A DNA stretch of 57,803 bases from Candidatus Omnitrophota bacterium (lineage in GTDB: Bacteria; Omnitrophota; Gorgyraeia; 2-01-FULL-45-10), in the NCBI GenBank assembly GCA_028699255.1, contig JAQVUX010000005.1, positions 108,548 to 166,350 on the forward strand. Direction: 5' to 3'. Below the pieces are notes generated by a model. It saw only the letters and a program-made list of their open reading frames with translations, was not told the origin of the DNA and did not search any database. This document shows, in pieces, positions 9,721 to 18,503 of the stretch. Position numbers and translations under genes: made by a program. Positions within the stretch are counted from its first letter, which is position 1, and the number at the start of each line of letters is the position of its first letter.

Positions 9721-10503
9721 TTATTTGTACACTACTTCCGTCAGCGTCCCGCTCTCGAGTTCCACCGTAACGGATCTCTTCAGGGCATTGACGCTGATAA
9801 TTTTACCATTACCTTTTTCCGTCTTGATCTGTTCACCGACGTGCGGAAGCCCCTTCATTAACTCTTTATACATCTTGTGCTCGTAACCCAGACAACACAT
9901 GAGCCGGCCGCACAATCCCGATATTTTCGTAGGATTAAGCGGAAGATTCTGCTCTTTGGCCATCTTTATCGTTACCGGTTCGAAGTCTTTTAAATAAGTA
10001 GCGCAACATAACGCCCGGCCGCATGGCCCCAGGCCGCCTAATATTTTCGCCTCATCGCGCACGCCTATCTGTTTTAATTCGATTCTCGCCTTGAAAGCGT
10101 TGGCCAGATCCTTAACTAAGTCCCGGAAATCGACCCTGCCCTCGGCGGTGAAATAGAATATTATCTTGGACCGGTCGAAAGAAAACTCCGCGTCGATAAG
10201 CTTCATGGAGAGCTTGCGATCCTGTATCTTCCTGGAACACGCATCCATAACTTCGCGTATCTTTTTCTTGTTCTTATCGATCTGCGTCATATCCCAGGGG
10301 TTCGCTTTCCGTATGACCTTCTTCAATGGCTCATCAATATCCGAATCGAGGATCGCGGAAGTCTCGGAAAGCACCTGCCCATAGTCAAGCCCGCGGTCGG
10401 CCTCGACTATCACATGGTCGCCCACTTTAAAATGCATACCGCTGGGTGAGAAATAAGTTATCTTGCCCGCATCGCGCAATCTTACCTGGACGACTTCGTA
10501 CAT
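9721..10503 (-). CDS. ricT: PSP1-domain protein, RicT/YaaT-like
   Basis: This is a PSP1 C-terminal domain protein. Cysteine pairs lie in CGRALCCATYL and LCGRLMCCLGY, the pattern of RicT (YaaT), which in Bacillus forms an Fe-S complex affecting RNase Y and phosphorelay. I chose the ATG at 10503 (MYEVVQVRL), which has GGAAGGGAG upstream. A longer reading from 10572 would only add residues from the end of holB. It overlaps holB by about 22 bp. The order tmk-holB-ricT-metG resembles the Bacillus tmk-holB-yaaT region. The domain call is secure, but the exact function outside Bacillota is inferred. Confidence 0.85.
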   Translation of the reverse strand: MYEVVQVRLRDAGKITYFSPSGMHFKVGDHVIVEADRGLDYGQVLSETSAILDSDIDEPLKKVIRKANPWDMTQIDKNKKKIREVMDACSRKIQDRKLSMKLIDAEFSFDRSKIIFYFTAEGRVDFRDLVKDLANAFKARIELKQIGVRDEAKILGGLGPCGRALCCATYLKDFEPVTIKMAKEQNLPLNPTKISGLCGRLMCCLGYEHKMYKELMKGLPHVGEQIKTEKGNGKIISVNALKRSVTVELESGTLTEVVYK

Positions 10504-11465
10504 AAATTTAAACTCCCTTCCAAGGCGGCCATGGCCAGCTTGGGGTTGATGTTCTGTTCGAGGAATGAACACGTAAGTATGATACGCTTTACAATGTTGT
10601 TCAATGAATCAAAACTGATCCGCTTAGATGCTTCGCGTATGAGCACAGCCTTGTCGGAATTAATAAAACCCGCACTGCCTTCGGCAGAGGATTTGGCGAT
10701 AAGCAGGTCTCTGTACCACGACAATATTATATCGAGAACCAGCCGCAATTCCGTTTTGGATATCTTTTCAAACTCCGAGTCCGGGAACGAGCCTTCTTTT
10801 AACGCATCTATCATCCGGCCGCGTTTTTCGAAAAAACCTTCTTTACTGTATTTGAGCGCGCGACCGAGCTCGCCCGAGGATATGCGCGACAATATTCGCG
10901 CGTTGTCCGGCTCTATTTTGTGCTTCTCTATCAATATGCGTTCAGCCTCTTCGGGCGCGAGAGCCGAGAAAGTCACCCTCTTGGCGCGCGAGCGTATCGT
11001 AGAAACGAGCGCGTCCGCGTTTTCAACTATCAAAACCAACACCGAATCCGAGGCGGGCTCCTCCAATGTTTTGAGAAGCGCGTTCTGCGCTTCGTGCCTC
11101 ATCGCCTCGGCCCTGTCCAGTATGTAAACCTTGCGGCGCGCCTCATAAGGTTTAAGGTTAATATCACCGATAACGGCCCTGATGATATCTATACCGAAAC
11201 TGCCTTCTTCTTTTGCCGGAGCGAATATCCGGACATCCGGGTGGTTGGCGGCGTCTATCTTCCTGCATTGTATGCAGACATCGCAGGAGTTGCCGTCTTT
11301 AGGATCGAGACAATTGAGCGCCTTCGCGAAATTAATCGCGGCCGTCTTTTTGCCTACCCCTGACGGACCTACGAACATATATGCCTGCGACACCTTGCCG
11401 CCGGCCATAGAGTTCTTCAGGAACCCTATCGCTGTATCATGCCCTCTTATATCTTTGAATGACAT
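10482..11465 (-). CDS. holB: DNA polymerase III delta' subunit
   Basis: AAA+ clamp-loader subunit (327 aa). The P-loop-like GPSGVGKKT is at residues 33-41. A zinc module uses C52, C61, C64 and C67. The block from DRAEAM to NALLKTLEEP is a clamp-loader signature, followed by a sensor segment STIRSRAKR in which the usual SRC motif has Ala for Cys. It works with DnaX, HolA and the beta clamp. It sits between tmk and the ricT-like gene, as in many bacteria, and its 3' end overlaps the next start, which suggests coupled translation. Confidence 0.92.
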   Translation of the reverse strand: MSFKDIRGHDTAIGFLKNSMAGGKVSQAYMFVGPSGVGKKTAAINFAKALNCLDPKDGNSCDVCIQCRKIDAANHPDVRIFAPAKEEGSFGIDIIRAVIGDINLKPYEARRKVYILDRAEAMRHEAQNALLKTLEEPASDSVLVLIVENADALVSTIRSRAKRVTFSALAPEEAERILIEKHKIEPDNARILSRISSGELGRALKYSKEGFFEKRGRMIDALKEGSFPDSEFEKISKTELRLVLDIILSWYRDLLIAKSSAEGSAGFINSDKAVLIREASKRISFDSLNNIVKRIILTCSFLEQNINPKLAMAALEGSLNLCTKSSR

Positions 11466-11485
11466 ATATTAACCAAAGTAACCGT

Positions 11486-11528
11486 GTCAACCGCGTAGGT
11501 TACCGCGTAGGTTACCTACGCGGTTGAC
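11486..11528. repeat. palindromic repeat, variant copy at the tmk 3' end
   Basis: Arms GTCAACCGCGTAGGT (11486-11500) and ACCTACGCGGTTGAC (11514-11528) are perfect reverse complements, with a further half-copy TACCGCGTAGGT between them. The tmk stop codon (TGA, 11487-11489) and its last codons lie in this element. Confidence 0.85.
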
Positions 11529-12215
11529 GCGGTTAATGTGTTTTTTGACTTCTTGGCGCACAAGCGCCTGCGTATCTTCGATGGTGTCGCGCACTTTCAC
11601 AACTTTTATTCTGCCGGGATATTTCTTCGCAAGTTTAAGGTATCCCGCCCTCACGCGCTTATGGTAAGCGAGCTTCTTCTTCTCCATCCTGTCAACGCCT
11701 TTTGCCTTCGCGCGGCTTAAGCCTGTGACCGTATCAACGTCGAGCAATATCGTAAGGTCGGGCTTTAACCCGCCGGTCGCGACCTTATCGAGCGCGGCTA
11801 TCGCCTCGAGCTCGATGCCGCCGGCGTACCCCTGATAACTGAACGTAGCGTCGCTGAACCTGTCGCATAAAACTATAGCGCCTCTCGCAAGCGCAGGTTT
11901 TATCACCTCAGAAACTATCTGGGCGCGCGCCGCCTCAAAAAGAAAGAGCTCCGCGAGATCCGTTATCTCCACCCCGTCGGAATGCAGTAATATCCGGCGT
12001 ATTTCTTCGCCGACTTTTGTGCCGCCCGGCTCACGCGTAAGCACGCAATCATAAGACTGCTTGCCCAGGAATTCGCATATAAGGCGCGAGTGCGTACTCT
12101 TGCCACAGCCTTCCGGCCCTTCGAATGTTATGAATATGCCCCTCTTCGATCTTCGCTTTCGCTCAGAATCGGGCTTCCGAGTTTGCCGGAGGAACCTCAT
12201 ATTTTTCGTCGCCAT
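11487..12215 (-). CDS. tmk: thymidylate kinase
   Basis: Phosphorylates dTMP to dTDP. The P-loop GPEGCGKST is at residues 33-41, with TREPGGTKVGE and DRFSDATFSYQG (DRF in place of the common DRY) following. The N-terminus has a basic extension of about 25 residues before IFITFEG. Two starts are possible: 12215 with AAGAAGG upstream, or the ATG at 12200, which overlaps the cysS stop as ATGA. The last 15 or so residues (NRVNRVGNLRGNLRG) are encoded by the palindromic repeat and are probably not needed for function. Confidence 0.92.
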   Translation of the reverse strand: MATKNMRFLRQTRKPDSERKRRSKRGIFITFEGPEGCGKSTHSRLICEFLGKQSYDCVLTREPGGTKVGEEIRRILLHSDGVEITDLAELFLFEAARAQIVSEVIKPALARGAIVLCDRFSDATFSYQGYAGGIELEAIAALDKVATGGLKPDLTILLDVDTVTGLSRAKAKGVDRMEKKKLAYHKRVRAGYLKLAKKYPGRIKVVKVRDTIEDTQALVRQEVKKHINRVNRVGNLRGNLRG

Positions 12216-13639
12216 ACGGTGCCTTCTTTGGCGTCTTCGAGAATTACGCCATTAGCGAGAAGCTCGCTACGTATTTCATCCGAGCGCTTAAAATCCTTCG
12301 CGGCGCGGGCTTTATTCCTCTCGCCTATCATCTTCGCGATCTCCGCCTCAGAGACATGAGAGGATGCGGCCGAACGAAGCAGATCCAGTCCCAATATTTC
12401 GCCGAGGCCGGATATGAGTTTGCGGATGGCGGTCAATTCGAGCGTCTCATCATCCGTAAAAACCTCTTTACCCTGCAGGACCTTATTGGCGTAAGTAACC
12501 ATATCGAACAAGACCGCCAACGCCAGCGGCGTATTAAAATCGTCGTCCATCGCCTCTTCGAACTGTTTCTCGAATTCTTTAATTTTTTCGCCTCGTCCTG
12601 TGCCCTGCGCGGCGCGTCCTACGTCGCGTATTCTATTGATTTTTTCGGACAGGATCAGGAACCGCTCCTTCTGCGCCTTCATCTCGCCTATCTTCTCTTT
12701 TGTGTAATCTACCGGGTGTCTGTAATGCGTATTCAGAAATAGGAGTTTTAGATAATCCGGATCTTTGTAATTAGCGATAAAATCTTTTATGGATATAAAA
12801 TTGCCGAGCGATTTCGCCATCTTCTCGGCGTTTATCGTCAGAAGGCCGTTGTGCATCCAGCGGCGGGCGAAACGTTTCCCGGCTCCCTCGGACTGCGCTA
12901 CTTCGTTCTCGTGATGCGGGAATAGAAGGTCGATGCCGCCGCCGTGTATGTCGAACTCATCTCCGAGTATGTCGGAGCTCATCGCGGAGCACTCTATGTG
13001 CCAACCGGGGCGCCCCTCGCCCCACGGGCTCGGCCATGACGGCTCGCCGGCCTTAGCCGACTTCCACAAAGCGAAATCGAGCGCGTCGCGCTTCTTCTCG
13101 CCGGGGGTTACCCTGGCCCCGGCCTCCATCCTGGCCGTATCCTGATTCGACAGTTTGCCGTAATCTTTCGCTTTCTTTATGTCGAAATACACATCGCCGC
13201 CCGAGACATATGCCGCGCCTTTTTCAATGAGCAGTTCAATGAACTTCACCATCTTCGTTATGTATTCCGTCGCCTTCGGCTCCTTGTCCGGCTTGCGAAT
13301 TTTTAAAAGCTCCATATCGTCATGATATTCGTCGAGATACTTTTTTGATATTTCTTTTGCCGCCTCTATTAAATCGCCCCCCGGAGCTTGCGCCCCGGAA
13401 GATTTTCTGGCTTTTTCTATTATTTTATCGTCTACATCGGTAACGTTCCGTACAAACTCAACCTTATAACTTTTGTATTCGAAATATCGCCTTACAACGT
13501 CGAATATGTACGCGCTTCTGGCATGACCTATGTGGGGAGAATCGTAAACGGTCGGGCCGCAGACATAAATACCGACGCGCCCGGAGGTGATGGGAACGAA
13601 TTCTTCTTTTTTACGTGTAAGGGAATTATATATTTTCAT
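12197..13639 (-). CDS. cysS: cysteinyl-tRNA synthetase
   Basis: Class I synthetase of 480 aa. HIGH is at residues 36-39, a KMAKS version of KMSKS is at 273-277, and zinc ligands include C27, C217 and the HHENE segment near 242-246. The usual SPWGEGRPGWHIECSAM block is present. A short segment GAQAPGGDL near residue 85 looks like extra residues and is encoded by a GC-rich palindromic stretch. The gene lies just downstream of cysE, so tRNA charging is grouped with serine acetylation for cysteine synthesis, as in Bacillus. Confidence 0.95.
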   Translation of the reverse strand: MKIYNSLTRKKEEFVPITSGRVGIYVCGPTVYDSPHIGHARSAYIFDVVRRYFEYKSYKVEFVRNVTDVDDKIIEKARKSSGAQAPGGDLIEAAKEISKKYLDEYHDDMELLKIRKPDKEPKATEYITKMVKFIELLIEKGAAYVSGGDVYFDIKKAKDYGKLSNQDTARMEAGARVTPGEKKRDALDFALWKSAKAGEPSWPSPWGEGRPGWHIECSAMSSDILGDEFDIHGGGIDLLFPHHENEVAQSEGAGKRFARRWMHNGLLTINAEKMAKSLGNFISIKDFIANYKDPDYLKLLFLNTHYRHPVDYTKEKIGEMKAQKERFLILSEKINRIRDVGRAAQGTGRGEKIKEFEKQFEEAMDDDFNTPLALAVLFDMVTYANKVLQGKEVFTDDETLELTAIRKLISGLGEILGLDLLRSAASSHVSEAEIAKMIGERNKARAAKDFKRSDEIRSELLANGVILEDAKEGTVWRRKI

Positions 13640-13659
13640 AGAGACATTTGATCAAGGCC

Positions 13660-13707
13660 AACCGCGTAGGTTAGCAATGTGTTAACCCGTATATAACCTA
13701 CGCGGTT
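13660..13707. repeat. palindromic repeat between cysE and cysS
   Basis: Arms AACCGCGTAGGTTA (13660-13673) and TAACCTACGCGGTT (13694-13707) pair perfectly. The 20-nt loop differs from the standard GGCCAGTTATTTTACTC version. Confidence 0.85.
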
Positions 13708-13710
13708 ATT

Positions 13711-14391
13711 TCACTTTTCCAGTTTTCTGATTCGTTCCTTCAATTCATCTATCTCTTGCAGGATAGGATCGAGGACATGGATATGGTCGAGTGAAAGGTC
13801 TATCTTTTTGCCTTCCTGTTTGGTTATACGCCCGGGTACGCCTACTACGGTCGAATTAGAAGGCACATCTTTTATCACAACGGCGTTGGAACCGATATAT
13901 GAGTTATCCCCTATCGTTATATTACCAAGGACTTTCGCGCCCGCGCCTATGACGACGTTATTACCTACCGTCGGGTGGCGCTTACCGCGCTCTTTACCGG
14001 TCCCGCCCAGAGTTACGCCCTGATATATCAGTACATCGTCGCCGATTATCGTCGTCTCGCCTATAACCACGCCCATACCGTGGTCAATAAAAAACCGCTT
14101 GCCTATCGCCGCGCCCGGATGTATCTCGATACCTGTAAAAAATCTGCCGATCTGCGAAAGCCATCTCGGGATAAATGGAACGCCCATCTTTAATAAACGA
14201 TGAGCCGTCCTGTAAAAAATCATGGCATGGACGCCGGAATAGGTAAGGAGCACCTCGAGGTAACTGGTTGCCGCCGGATCTTTCTCGAAAACTGAAATTA
14301 TCTCTTTGCTGAATAATGCGGCTATCACTAACCAGAACATAATGTATGCGCCCGCTAAAGCCAGCAATATAATCATGCACGATGTCATCAT
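13711..14391 (-). CDS. cysE: serine O-acetyltransferase with an N-terminal membrane helix
   Basis: Acetylates serine for cysteine synthesis. The C-terminal half is a left-handed hexapeptide-repeat helix with [23 protein letters not shown] and RHPTVGN, which contain the catalytic His/Asp region of CysE. The usual helical N-terminal part is shortened and preceded by a hydrophobic segment (about residues 4-28, [20 protein letters not shown]) that would place the enzyme at the membrane. The C-terminus ends in a charged helix ([16 protein letters not shown]). The start overlaps the ispF stop by 4 bp (ATGA). Confidence 0.9.
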   Translation of the reverse strand: MMTSCMIILLALAGAYIMFWLVIAALFSKEIISVFEKDPAATSYLEVLLTYSGVHAMIFYRTAHRLLKMGVPFIPRWLSQIGRFFTGIEIHPGAAIGKRFFIDHGMGVVIGETTIIGDDVLIYQGVTLGGTGKERGKRHPTVGNNVVIGAGAKVLGNITIGDNSYIGSNAVVIKDVPSNSTVVGVPGRITKQEGKKIDLSLDHIHVLDPILQEIDELKERIRKLEK

Positions 14392-14870
14392 ACCCCACCC
14401 CGCTCTTCCAGCAACACAACGGCATACGCGGCTATCGCGTCGCCTCGTCCTATGGAACCCACGCCTTCGTTCGTCGTCGCTTTTATACTGACGCTTTCCC
14501 TCGTTACACCGAGCATCGCGCTCAATTCGCTCAGCATCTTCTCCTTGAACGGTCCAATTTTCGGCTCTTCGGCAAGAACAACGCTGTCCACATTCTTTAT
14601 CGCATATCCCTTCTCGCGAATAATGGCGACTACCTTCTTAATCAACTCTTTACTCTGTATGCCCTTGTACCGCGGATCCGTGTCCGGGAAATGCTCGCCT
14701 ATGTCGCCGAGCGCCACCGCCCCAAGTATGGCATCCGCTATCGCATGGAGAAGAACGTCCGCGTCCGAATGTCCGAGGAGCCCTTTTATATACGGTATCT
14801 CGACACCGCCTAAAACAAGCTTCCTGTCATCGACCAGCCGGTGAATGTCGTAACCAAAACCTATCCTCAT
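14388..14870 (-). CDS. ispF: 2-C-methyl-D-erythritol 2,4-cyclodiphosphate synthase
   Basis: MEP-pathway enzyme of isoprenoid synthesis (160 aa, usual length). Metal ligands D8 and H10 lie in GYDIHRL, and the third ligand is in the [13 protein letters not shown] block. [15 protein letters not shown] is the conserved C-terminal signature. It lies just downstream of ispD, the enzyme two steps earlier, separated only by a block of palindromic repeats. Confidence 0.95.
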   Translation of the reverse strand: MRIGFGYDIHRLVDDRKLVLGGVEIPYIKGLLGHSDADVLLHAIADAILGAVALGDIGEHFPDTDPRYKGIQSKELIKKVVAIIREKGYAIKNVDSVVLAEEPKIGPFKEKMLSELSAMLGVTRESVSIKATTNEGVGSIGRGDAIAAYAVVLLEERGGV

Positions 14871-15100
14871 TTTACCTCATGTCTAACCGCGTACTTCATG
14901 TCTAACCGCGTAGGTTGGCCAGTTATTTTACCCAGATAACCTACGCGGTTATCTCGCTACTCGCTATCATGGCTAACTGCGTACCTCATAGCTAACTGTC
15001 TCATGTCTAACCGCGTAGGTTGGCCAGTTATTTTACTCAGATAACCTACGCGGTTATCTCGCAACGGTTATCGCGCAACTACGCGGTTATCGCGCTATCC
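14871..15100. repeat. palindromic repeat cluster between ispD and ispF
   Basis: Two full 49-bp copies (14903-14951 and 15008-15056) have arms TAACCGCGTAGGTT / AACCTACGCGGTTA around a 21-nt loop containing GGCCAGTTATTTTAC. Broken half-copies (CTAACCGCGTAC, CTACGCGGTTATC, CTAACTGCGTACC) surround them. No ORF was seen here. Confidence 0.9.
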
Positions 15101-15766
15101 TCACAATAATGCCTCGGCAATCTTTAAATCTTCCTTAGTAGTTATTTTCAAATTACGATACGAGCCTTCGACTATCTTTACGCGGCATCCGAGCGCTTCG
15201 GCCGCGGCCGCATCGTCGGTAAAATAAGCGCCTCCCGCGGAATACGCCTTCTTTATAATATCAGCCCTGAATGCCTGCGGCGTCTGCGCGCGGAATATCC
15301 TGCTCCGGGGCAGAGTCGCTTTTATGAACCGGCCCCCTCCGACGAGCTTAACCGTATCGCTCTCCGGCACGGCGGCTATGGCCGCTCCGGACGAGGCGGC
15401 CGCTTTTATAACGCTTTCTATGAGCGCTTTATCGACCAACGGACGGGCTGCGTCGTGGATAAGGATAATGTCGAATGGCCCTTCGAGCCGGGCGATACAA
15501 TTACACACCGATTCAGCCCGTGTCTTGCCTCCGGCGACCACGCCTATCAGCTTGCGCATCTTGAGGCGTCCGGCGATCACTTTAAGCCGCCCTATACAAG
15601 GCCGCTCAGCCGCGACTATTACCGCATCTACCGCCTTACATCTCTCCATCGCCTTGAGCGCATAGCTAACTAAAGGTTTTCCGCCCAGAAGCACAAATGG
15701 CTTCTTTACCTTTAGCCCTAATCGCTTGCCGTATCCGCCTGCCGCTATTATAGCTGCTGTCTTCAT
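15101..15766 (-). CDS. ispD: 2-C-methyl-D-erythritol 4-phosphate cytidylyltransferase
   Basis: Transfers CMP to MEP in isoprenoid synthesis. The N-terminal nucleotide loop is AAGGYGKRLG with KPFVLLGGKPL following. IHDAARPLV and TPQAFR are the expected family motifs, and YFTDDAAAAEALG carries the substrate-binding Asp residues. Length 221 aa is normal. It follows the YacL-like gene by 3 bp, the same yacL-ispD-ispF-cysE-cysS order seen in Bacillota. Confidence 0.94.
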   Translation of the reverse strand: MKTAAIIAAGGYGKRLGLKVKKPFVLLGGKPLVSYALKAMERCKAVDAVIVAAERPCIGRLKVIAGRLKMRKLIGVVAGGKTRAESVCNCIARLEGPFDIILIHDAARPLVDKALIESVIKAAASSGAAIAAVPESDTVKLVGGGRFIKATLPRSRIFRAQTPQAFRADIIKKAYSAGGAYFTDDAAAAEALGCRVKIVEGSYRNLKITTKEDLKIAEALL

Positions 15767-15769
15767 CTA

Positions 15770-16792
15770 TTATCGCTTCGAGAGGCCGGGTCTCTGAGTC
15801 TCGTCGAGCTTCGCGAATATCATTCTGCCCGCGGATGTCTGCAATACGCTGGTTACTATAACTTTAACCGTCTGCCCGATAATATTCCGGGCATTATCTA
15901 TGACTATCATCGTACCATCGTCGAGGTATGCCACACCCTGATTGTGTTCTTTGCCCTCTTTCGAGACTAAAACTTCCATCGGTTCGCCCGGAAGCACTAC
16001 AGGCCTGAGCGCGCCGGCAAGTTCGTTTATATTGAGGACTGTTACACCCTGGAACTCGGCCACCTTGTTAAGATTAAAATCATTTGTCAATATCTTGCCG
16101 CCCAGAAGCTTGGCGAGCTTCACAAGTTTCGCGTCAACCTCTTTCACCTCGGGAAAATCCTCTTCCTGCACCCTGACGTCGAGATCCGCCGATTTCTGTA
16201 TCTTGTTAAGCACGTCGAGGCCGCGGCGGCCGCGATTGCGTTTCAGCGAATCCTGCGAATCCGCGATCTGTTGAAGTTCTTTCAGCACAAAACGCGGGAT
16301 GACGACCCTGCCTTCTACAAAATGAGTATGAAATATGTCCGCGATCCTGCCATCTATTATAACGCTCGTATCAAGAATGACTATGTCATCCTTTTTATCC
16401 TGTCTGACGAATTTTACATACGGTATTATGAGATTAAACTCATCCTTGCCCCTAATGGCTATAACCATCCCCAGGTAGCAGAATATAAGTATAAGCACTA
16501 TCTGCAGGCACGAGAATAGCTGGAGTGTCATCGGTATAAGCCGCATAACGCTCGTCAACACCCAGGCCATGAAAAATCCGAATATAAGGCCGAATACCGC
16601 CGCGGAAAGGTTCCTGATAGAAAGTCTCTTCATCGCCATCTCGACCAAAATTACGAGTATGGAACTGCAGAATCCAGCAATGGCTCCGCCGATTATCCAT
16701 GCCGGATCATATACGCCGAGGATCGAGCCGATATAGTACCCGGCCACAGTCGATAGCAGTACGAAAAACGTTCTTATCGCTATTATGGTCAT
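15770..16792 (-). CDS. PIN-TRAM membrane protein, YacL-like
   Basis: The N-terminus has about four hydrophobic segments (residues ~5-110). A PIN nuclease domain follows, beginning VILDTSVIIDGRIADI with conserved acidic residues and TNDFNLNKVAEFQGV further on. The C-terminal ~60 residues (PGEPMEVLVSKEGKEHNQGVAYLDDGTMIVID) form a TRAM RNA-binding domain. The family is YacL/PilT-like, with a presumed membrane-bound RNase role. Its position immediately upstream of ispD matches Bacillus. The target is unknown. Confidence 0.88.
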   Translation of the reverse strand: MTIIAIRTFFVLLSTVAGYYIGSILGVYDPAWIIGGAIAGFCSSILVILVEMAMKRLSIRNLSAAVFGLIFGFFMAWVLTSVMRLIPMTLQLFSCLQIVLILIFCYLGMVIAIRGKDEFNLIIPYVKFVRQDKKDDIVILDTSVIIDGRIADIFHTHFVEGRVVIPRFVLKELQQIADSQDSLKRNRGRRGLDVLNKIQKSADLDVRVQEEDFPEVKEVDAKLVKLAKLLGGKILTNDFNLNKVAEFQGVTVLNINELAGALRPVVLPGEPMEVLVSKEGKEHNQGVAYLDDGTMIVIDNARNIIGQTVKVIVTSVLQTSAGRMIFAKLDETQRPGLSKR

Positions 16793-16810
16793 CTTACACC
16801 TCCAAAGCCT

Positions 16811-17419
16811 TTAATCGCCGCTCGGTTTCACCAGGAGTTTCCACGGGTTCTTTTTGATATCCGCGGTAAATGCTTCGAGATTATCGTACACGGCCTGGTC
16901 CACCAGAAGTTTCCCGATCGTACCTTCGCCGCGTTTTATCTTTGACACTATCGCGTTCACCGAATCGGTAAGATTGGCCAGATCTTCGGTAAATTTCTCC
17001 ATCGGTATCGGGTCTTTACCGACTATCATATCGTTCGCTTTAAGCAATGGATTTCCGGGCGTTCCGGGGAATATCTCGAGATATTTCTCGCCCAGCAGGC
17101 CGAGCGTATTTATCGTTACGACCGAGTCGTTCTCTATCTTTGCCTTCTCGTCTATCCAGGCCGTAAGCTCCGCCTTGGTAAGGTTGGTATTTGCGTCGCG
17201 GATTATCCGCACCCCCTGGATCTGCCCGACACCCACACCCGCCAGACGCACCGGCGCGGTGCCGCCTATGCCGTTCGCGAAACTGAACTGGACTTTTATC
17301 TTATAACCCTTTTTTGAGAAATTCGCCCCGCCTATCGAAAATACGATTATGAATAATATCATAACGCCGATCAATATAAAAACACCTACCTTCAATTCAA
17401 AACTCTTGACGCTCTCCAT
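16811..17419 (-). CDS. mlaD: MCE/MlaD-family lipid transport protein
   Basis: One N-terminal membrane anchor (residues ~10-30, VGVFILIGVMILFIIVFSIGG) is followed by an MCE domain (VQFSFANGIGGTAPVRLAGVGVGQIQGV). It is expected to form a hexameric periplasmic ring that carries phospholipid between membranes together with MlaE and MlaF. At 202 aa it is the short single-MCE type. It lies downstream of mlaF by 75 bp. Confidence 0.9.
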   Translation of the reverse strand: MESVKSFELKVGVFILIGVMILFIIVFSIGGANFSKKGYKIKVQFSFANGIGGTAPVRLAGVGVGQIQGVRIIRDANTNLTKAELTAWIDEKAKIENDSVVTINTLGLLGEKYLEIFPGTPGNPLLKANDMIVGKDPIPMEKFTEDLANLTDSVNAIVSKIKRGEGTIGKLLVDQAVYDNLEAFTADIKKNPWKLLVKPSGD

Positions 17420-17494
17420 ACTTTACCCCCGATTTGATATTGTACTATTCAGGCAAATCGTCCCGCCCCTAATCTCGCCCCGGGCGGGGCTACC

Positions 17495-18262
17495 TCATAT
17501 AAGATGTTCGAAATCTATTCCCTCGGTTATCGGGCCTTTGCTGGCCCCTGTAATGAACTGCCGGACGATAGGATCTTTCGCGGCCTTTATTTCGTCGGGC
17601 GTGCCATTGATTATGATCTTCCCGTTATACATCATCGCTATCCTGTCGGCTATCTTGTAAGCGCTCGTCATGTCATGCGTAACGGCTATTCCCGTGATTT
17701 TCAATTTATTATGCAGTTCCACGATCAGCTCATTTATGGCATCACCCATTATCGGGTCTATACCGGTCGTAGGCTCGTCGTACAAAAGTATCTTGGGCCG
17801 CATACATATGGCGCGCGCGAGCCCCACCCTCTTTCTCATACCGCCGGATAACTCTGCCGGCTTTTTGTCCTCGATGCCTCTAAGGCCGACGAGCGCCAGA
17901 GACTCTTTTACGGCTTTAGCTATCTCGTCCTTATTTGAACTCGTATGTTCGATGAGATTGAAACCTACGTTTTCAAAAACACTCAACGAATCGAATAGCG
18001 CCGCGCCCTGGAATAGCATGCCGAACTTCAGCCTGAGGGCGCTGAGCTCTTTCTCGTCCATCCTCGTAACATCTTTTCCGTCTATTATAACCTGGCCGCT
18101 ATCAGGCTTAAGGAGCCCTATTATATGTTTCAGAAGGACACTCTTGCCGCAACCGGAGCGCCCTATAATAACCGTCGTTTCGCCGGTGTCGATATTAAGA
18201 TTAAGGTTATCCAAAACCTTGTGACCGTTAAATGACTTACATAAATTAATTATTTCGATCAT
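17495..18262 (-). CDS. mlaF: MlaF-type ABC transporter ATP-binding protein
   Basis: ABC ATPase with Walker A GRSGCGKS (about residues 34-41), signature LSGGMRKRVGLARAI, Walker B ILLYDEPTTGIDP, and the switch His in VTHDM. The GMLFQGAALFDSL block and the absence of transmembrane segments fit MlaF. It energises the MlaE permease. The upstream gap to mlaE holds two palindromic repeats. Confidence 0.92.
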   Translation of the reverse strand: MIEIINLCKSFNGHKVLDNLNLNIDTGETTVIIGRSGCGKSVLLKHIIGLLKPDSGQVIIDGKDVTRMDEKELSALRLKFGMLFQGAALFDSLSVFENVGFNLIEHTSSNKDEIAKAVKESLALVGLRGIEDKKPAELSGGMRKRVGLARAICMRPKILLYDEPTTGIDPIMGDAINELIVELHNKLKITGIAVTHDMTSAYKIADRIAMMYNGKIIINGTPDEIKAAKDPIVRQFITGASKGPITEGIDFEHLI

Positions 18263-18503
18263 GTCTATTTTACCTCATCACTGAAACATAACTATCAAAC
18301 TATAGTAACAAACTATGACTAAACGAACAAACCATGTCTAACCGCCTCATGTCTAACCGCGTAGGTTGGCCAGTTATTTTACTCAAATAACCTACGCGGT
18401 TATCTCGCAACTCGCTATCATGACTAACCGCGTCTCTTATCTAACCGCGTAGGTTGGCCAGTTATTTTACTCAAATAACCTACGCGGTTATTTCGCAACT
18501 CGG
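18263..18503. repeat. two palindromic repeats between mlaE and mlaF
   Basis: Full 49-bp copies lie at 18354-18402 and 18442-18490 (88-bp period) with 14-bp arms TAACCGCGTAGGTT / AACCTACGCGGTTA and loop GGCCAGTTATTTTACTCAAA. Half-copies (CTAACCGC near 18339 and 18424) flank them. No ORF was seen. Confidence 0.9.

Noticed and set aside
10503-10572. Upstream start for the ricT-like gene
   Set aside because: The extra 23 residues only re-read the holB 3' end. The ATG at 10503 has a clear GGAAGGGAG site and begins the family sequence.
18354-18490. Intrinsic terminators at the CGCGTAGG palindromes
   Set aside because: The stems are strong, but no T-run follows and the flanking genes look co-transcribed.
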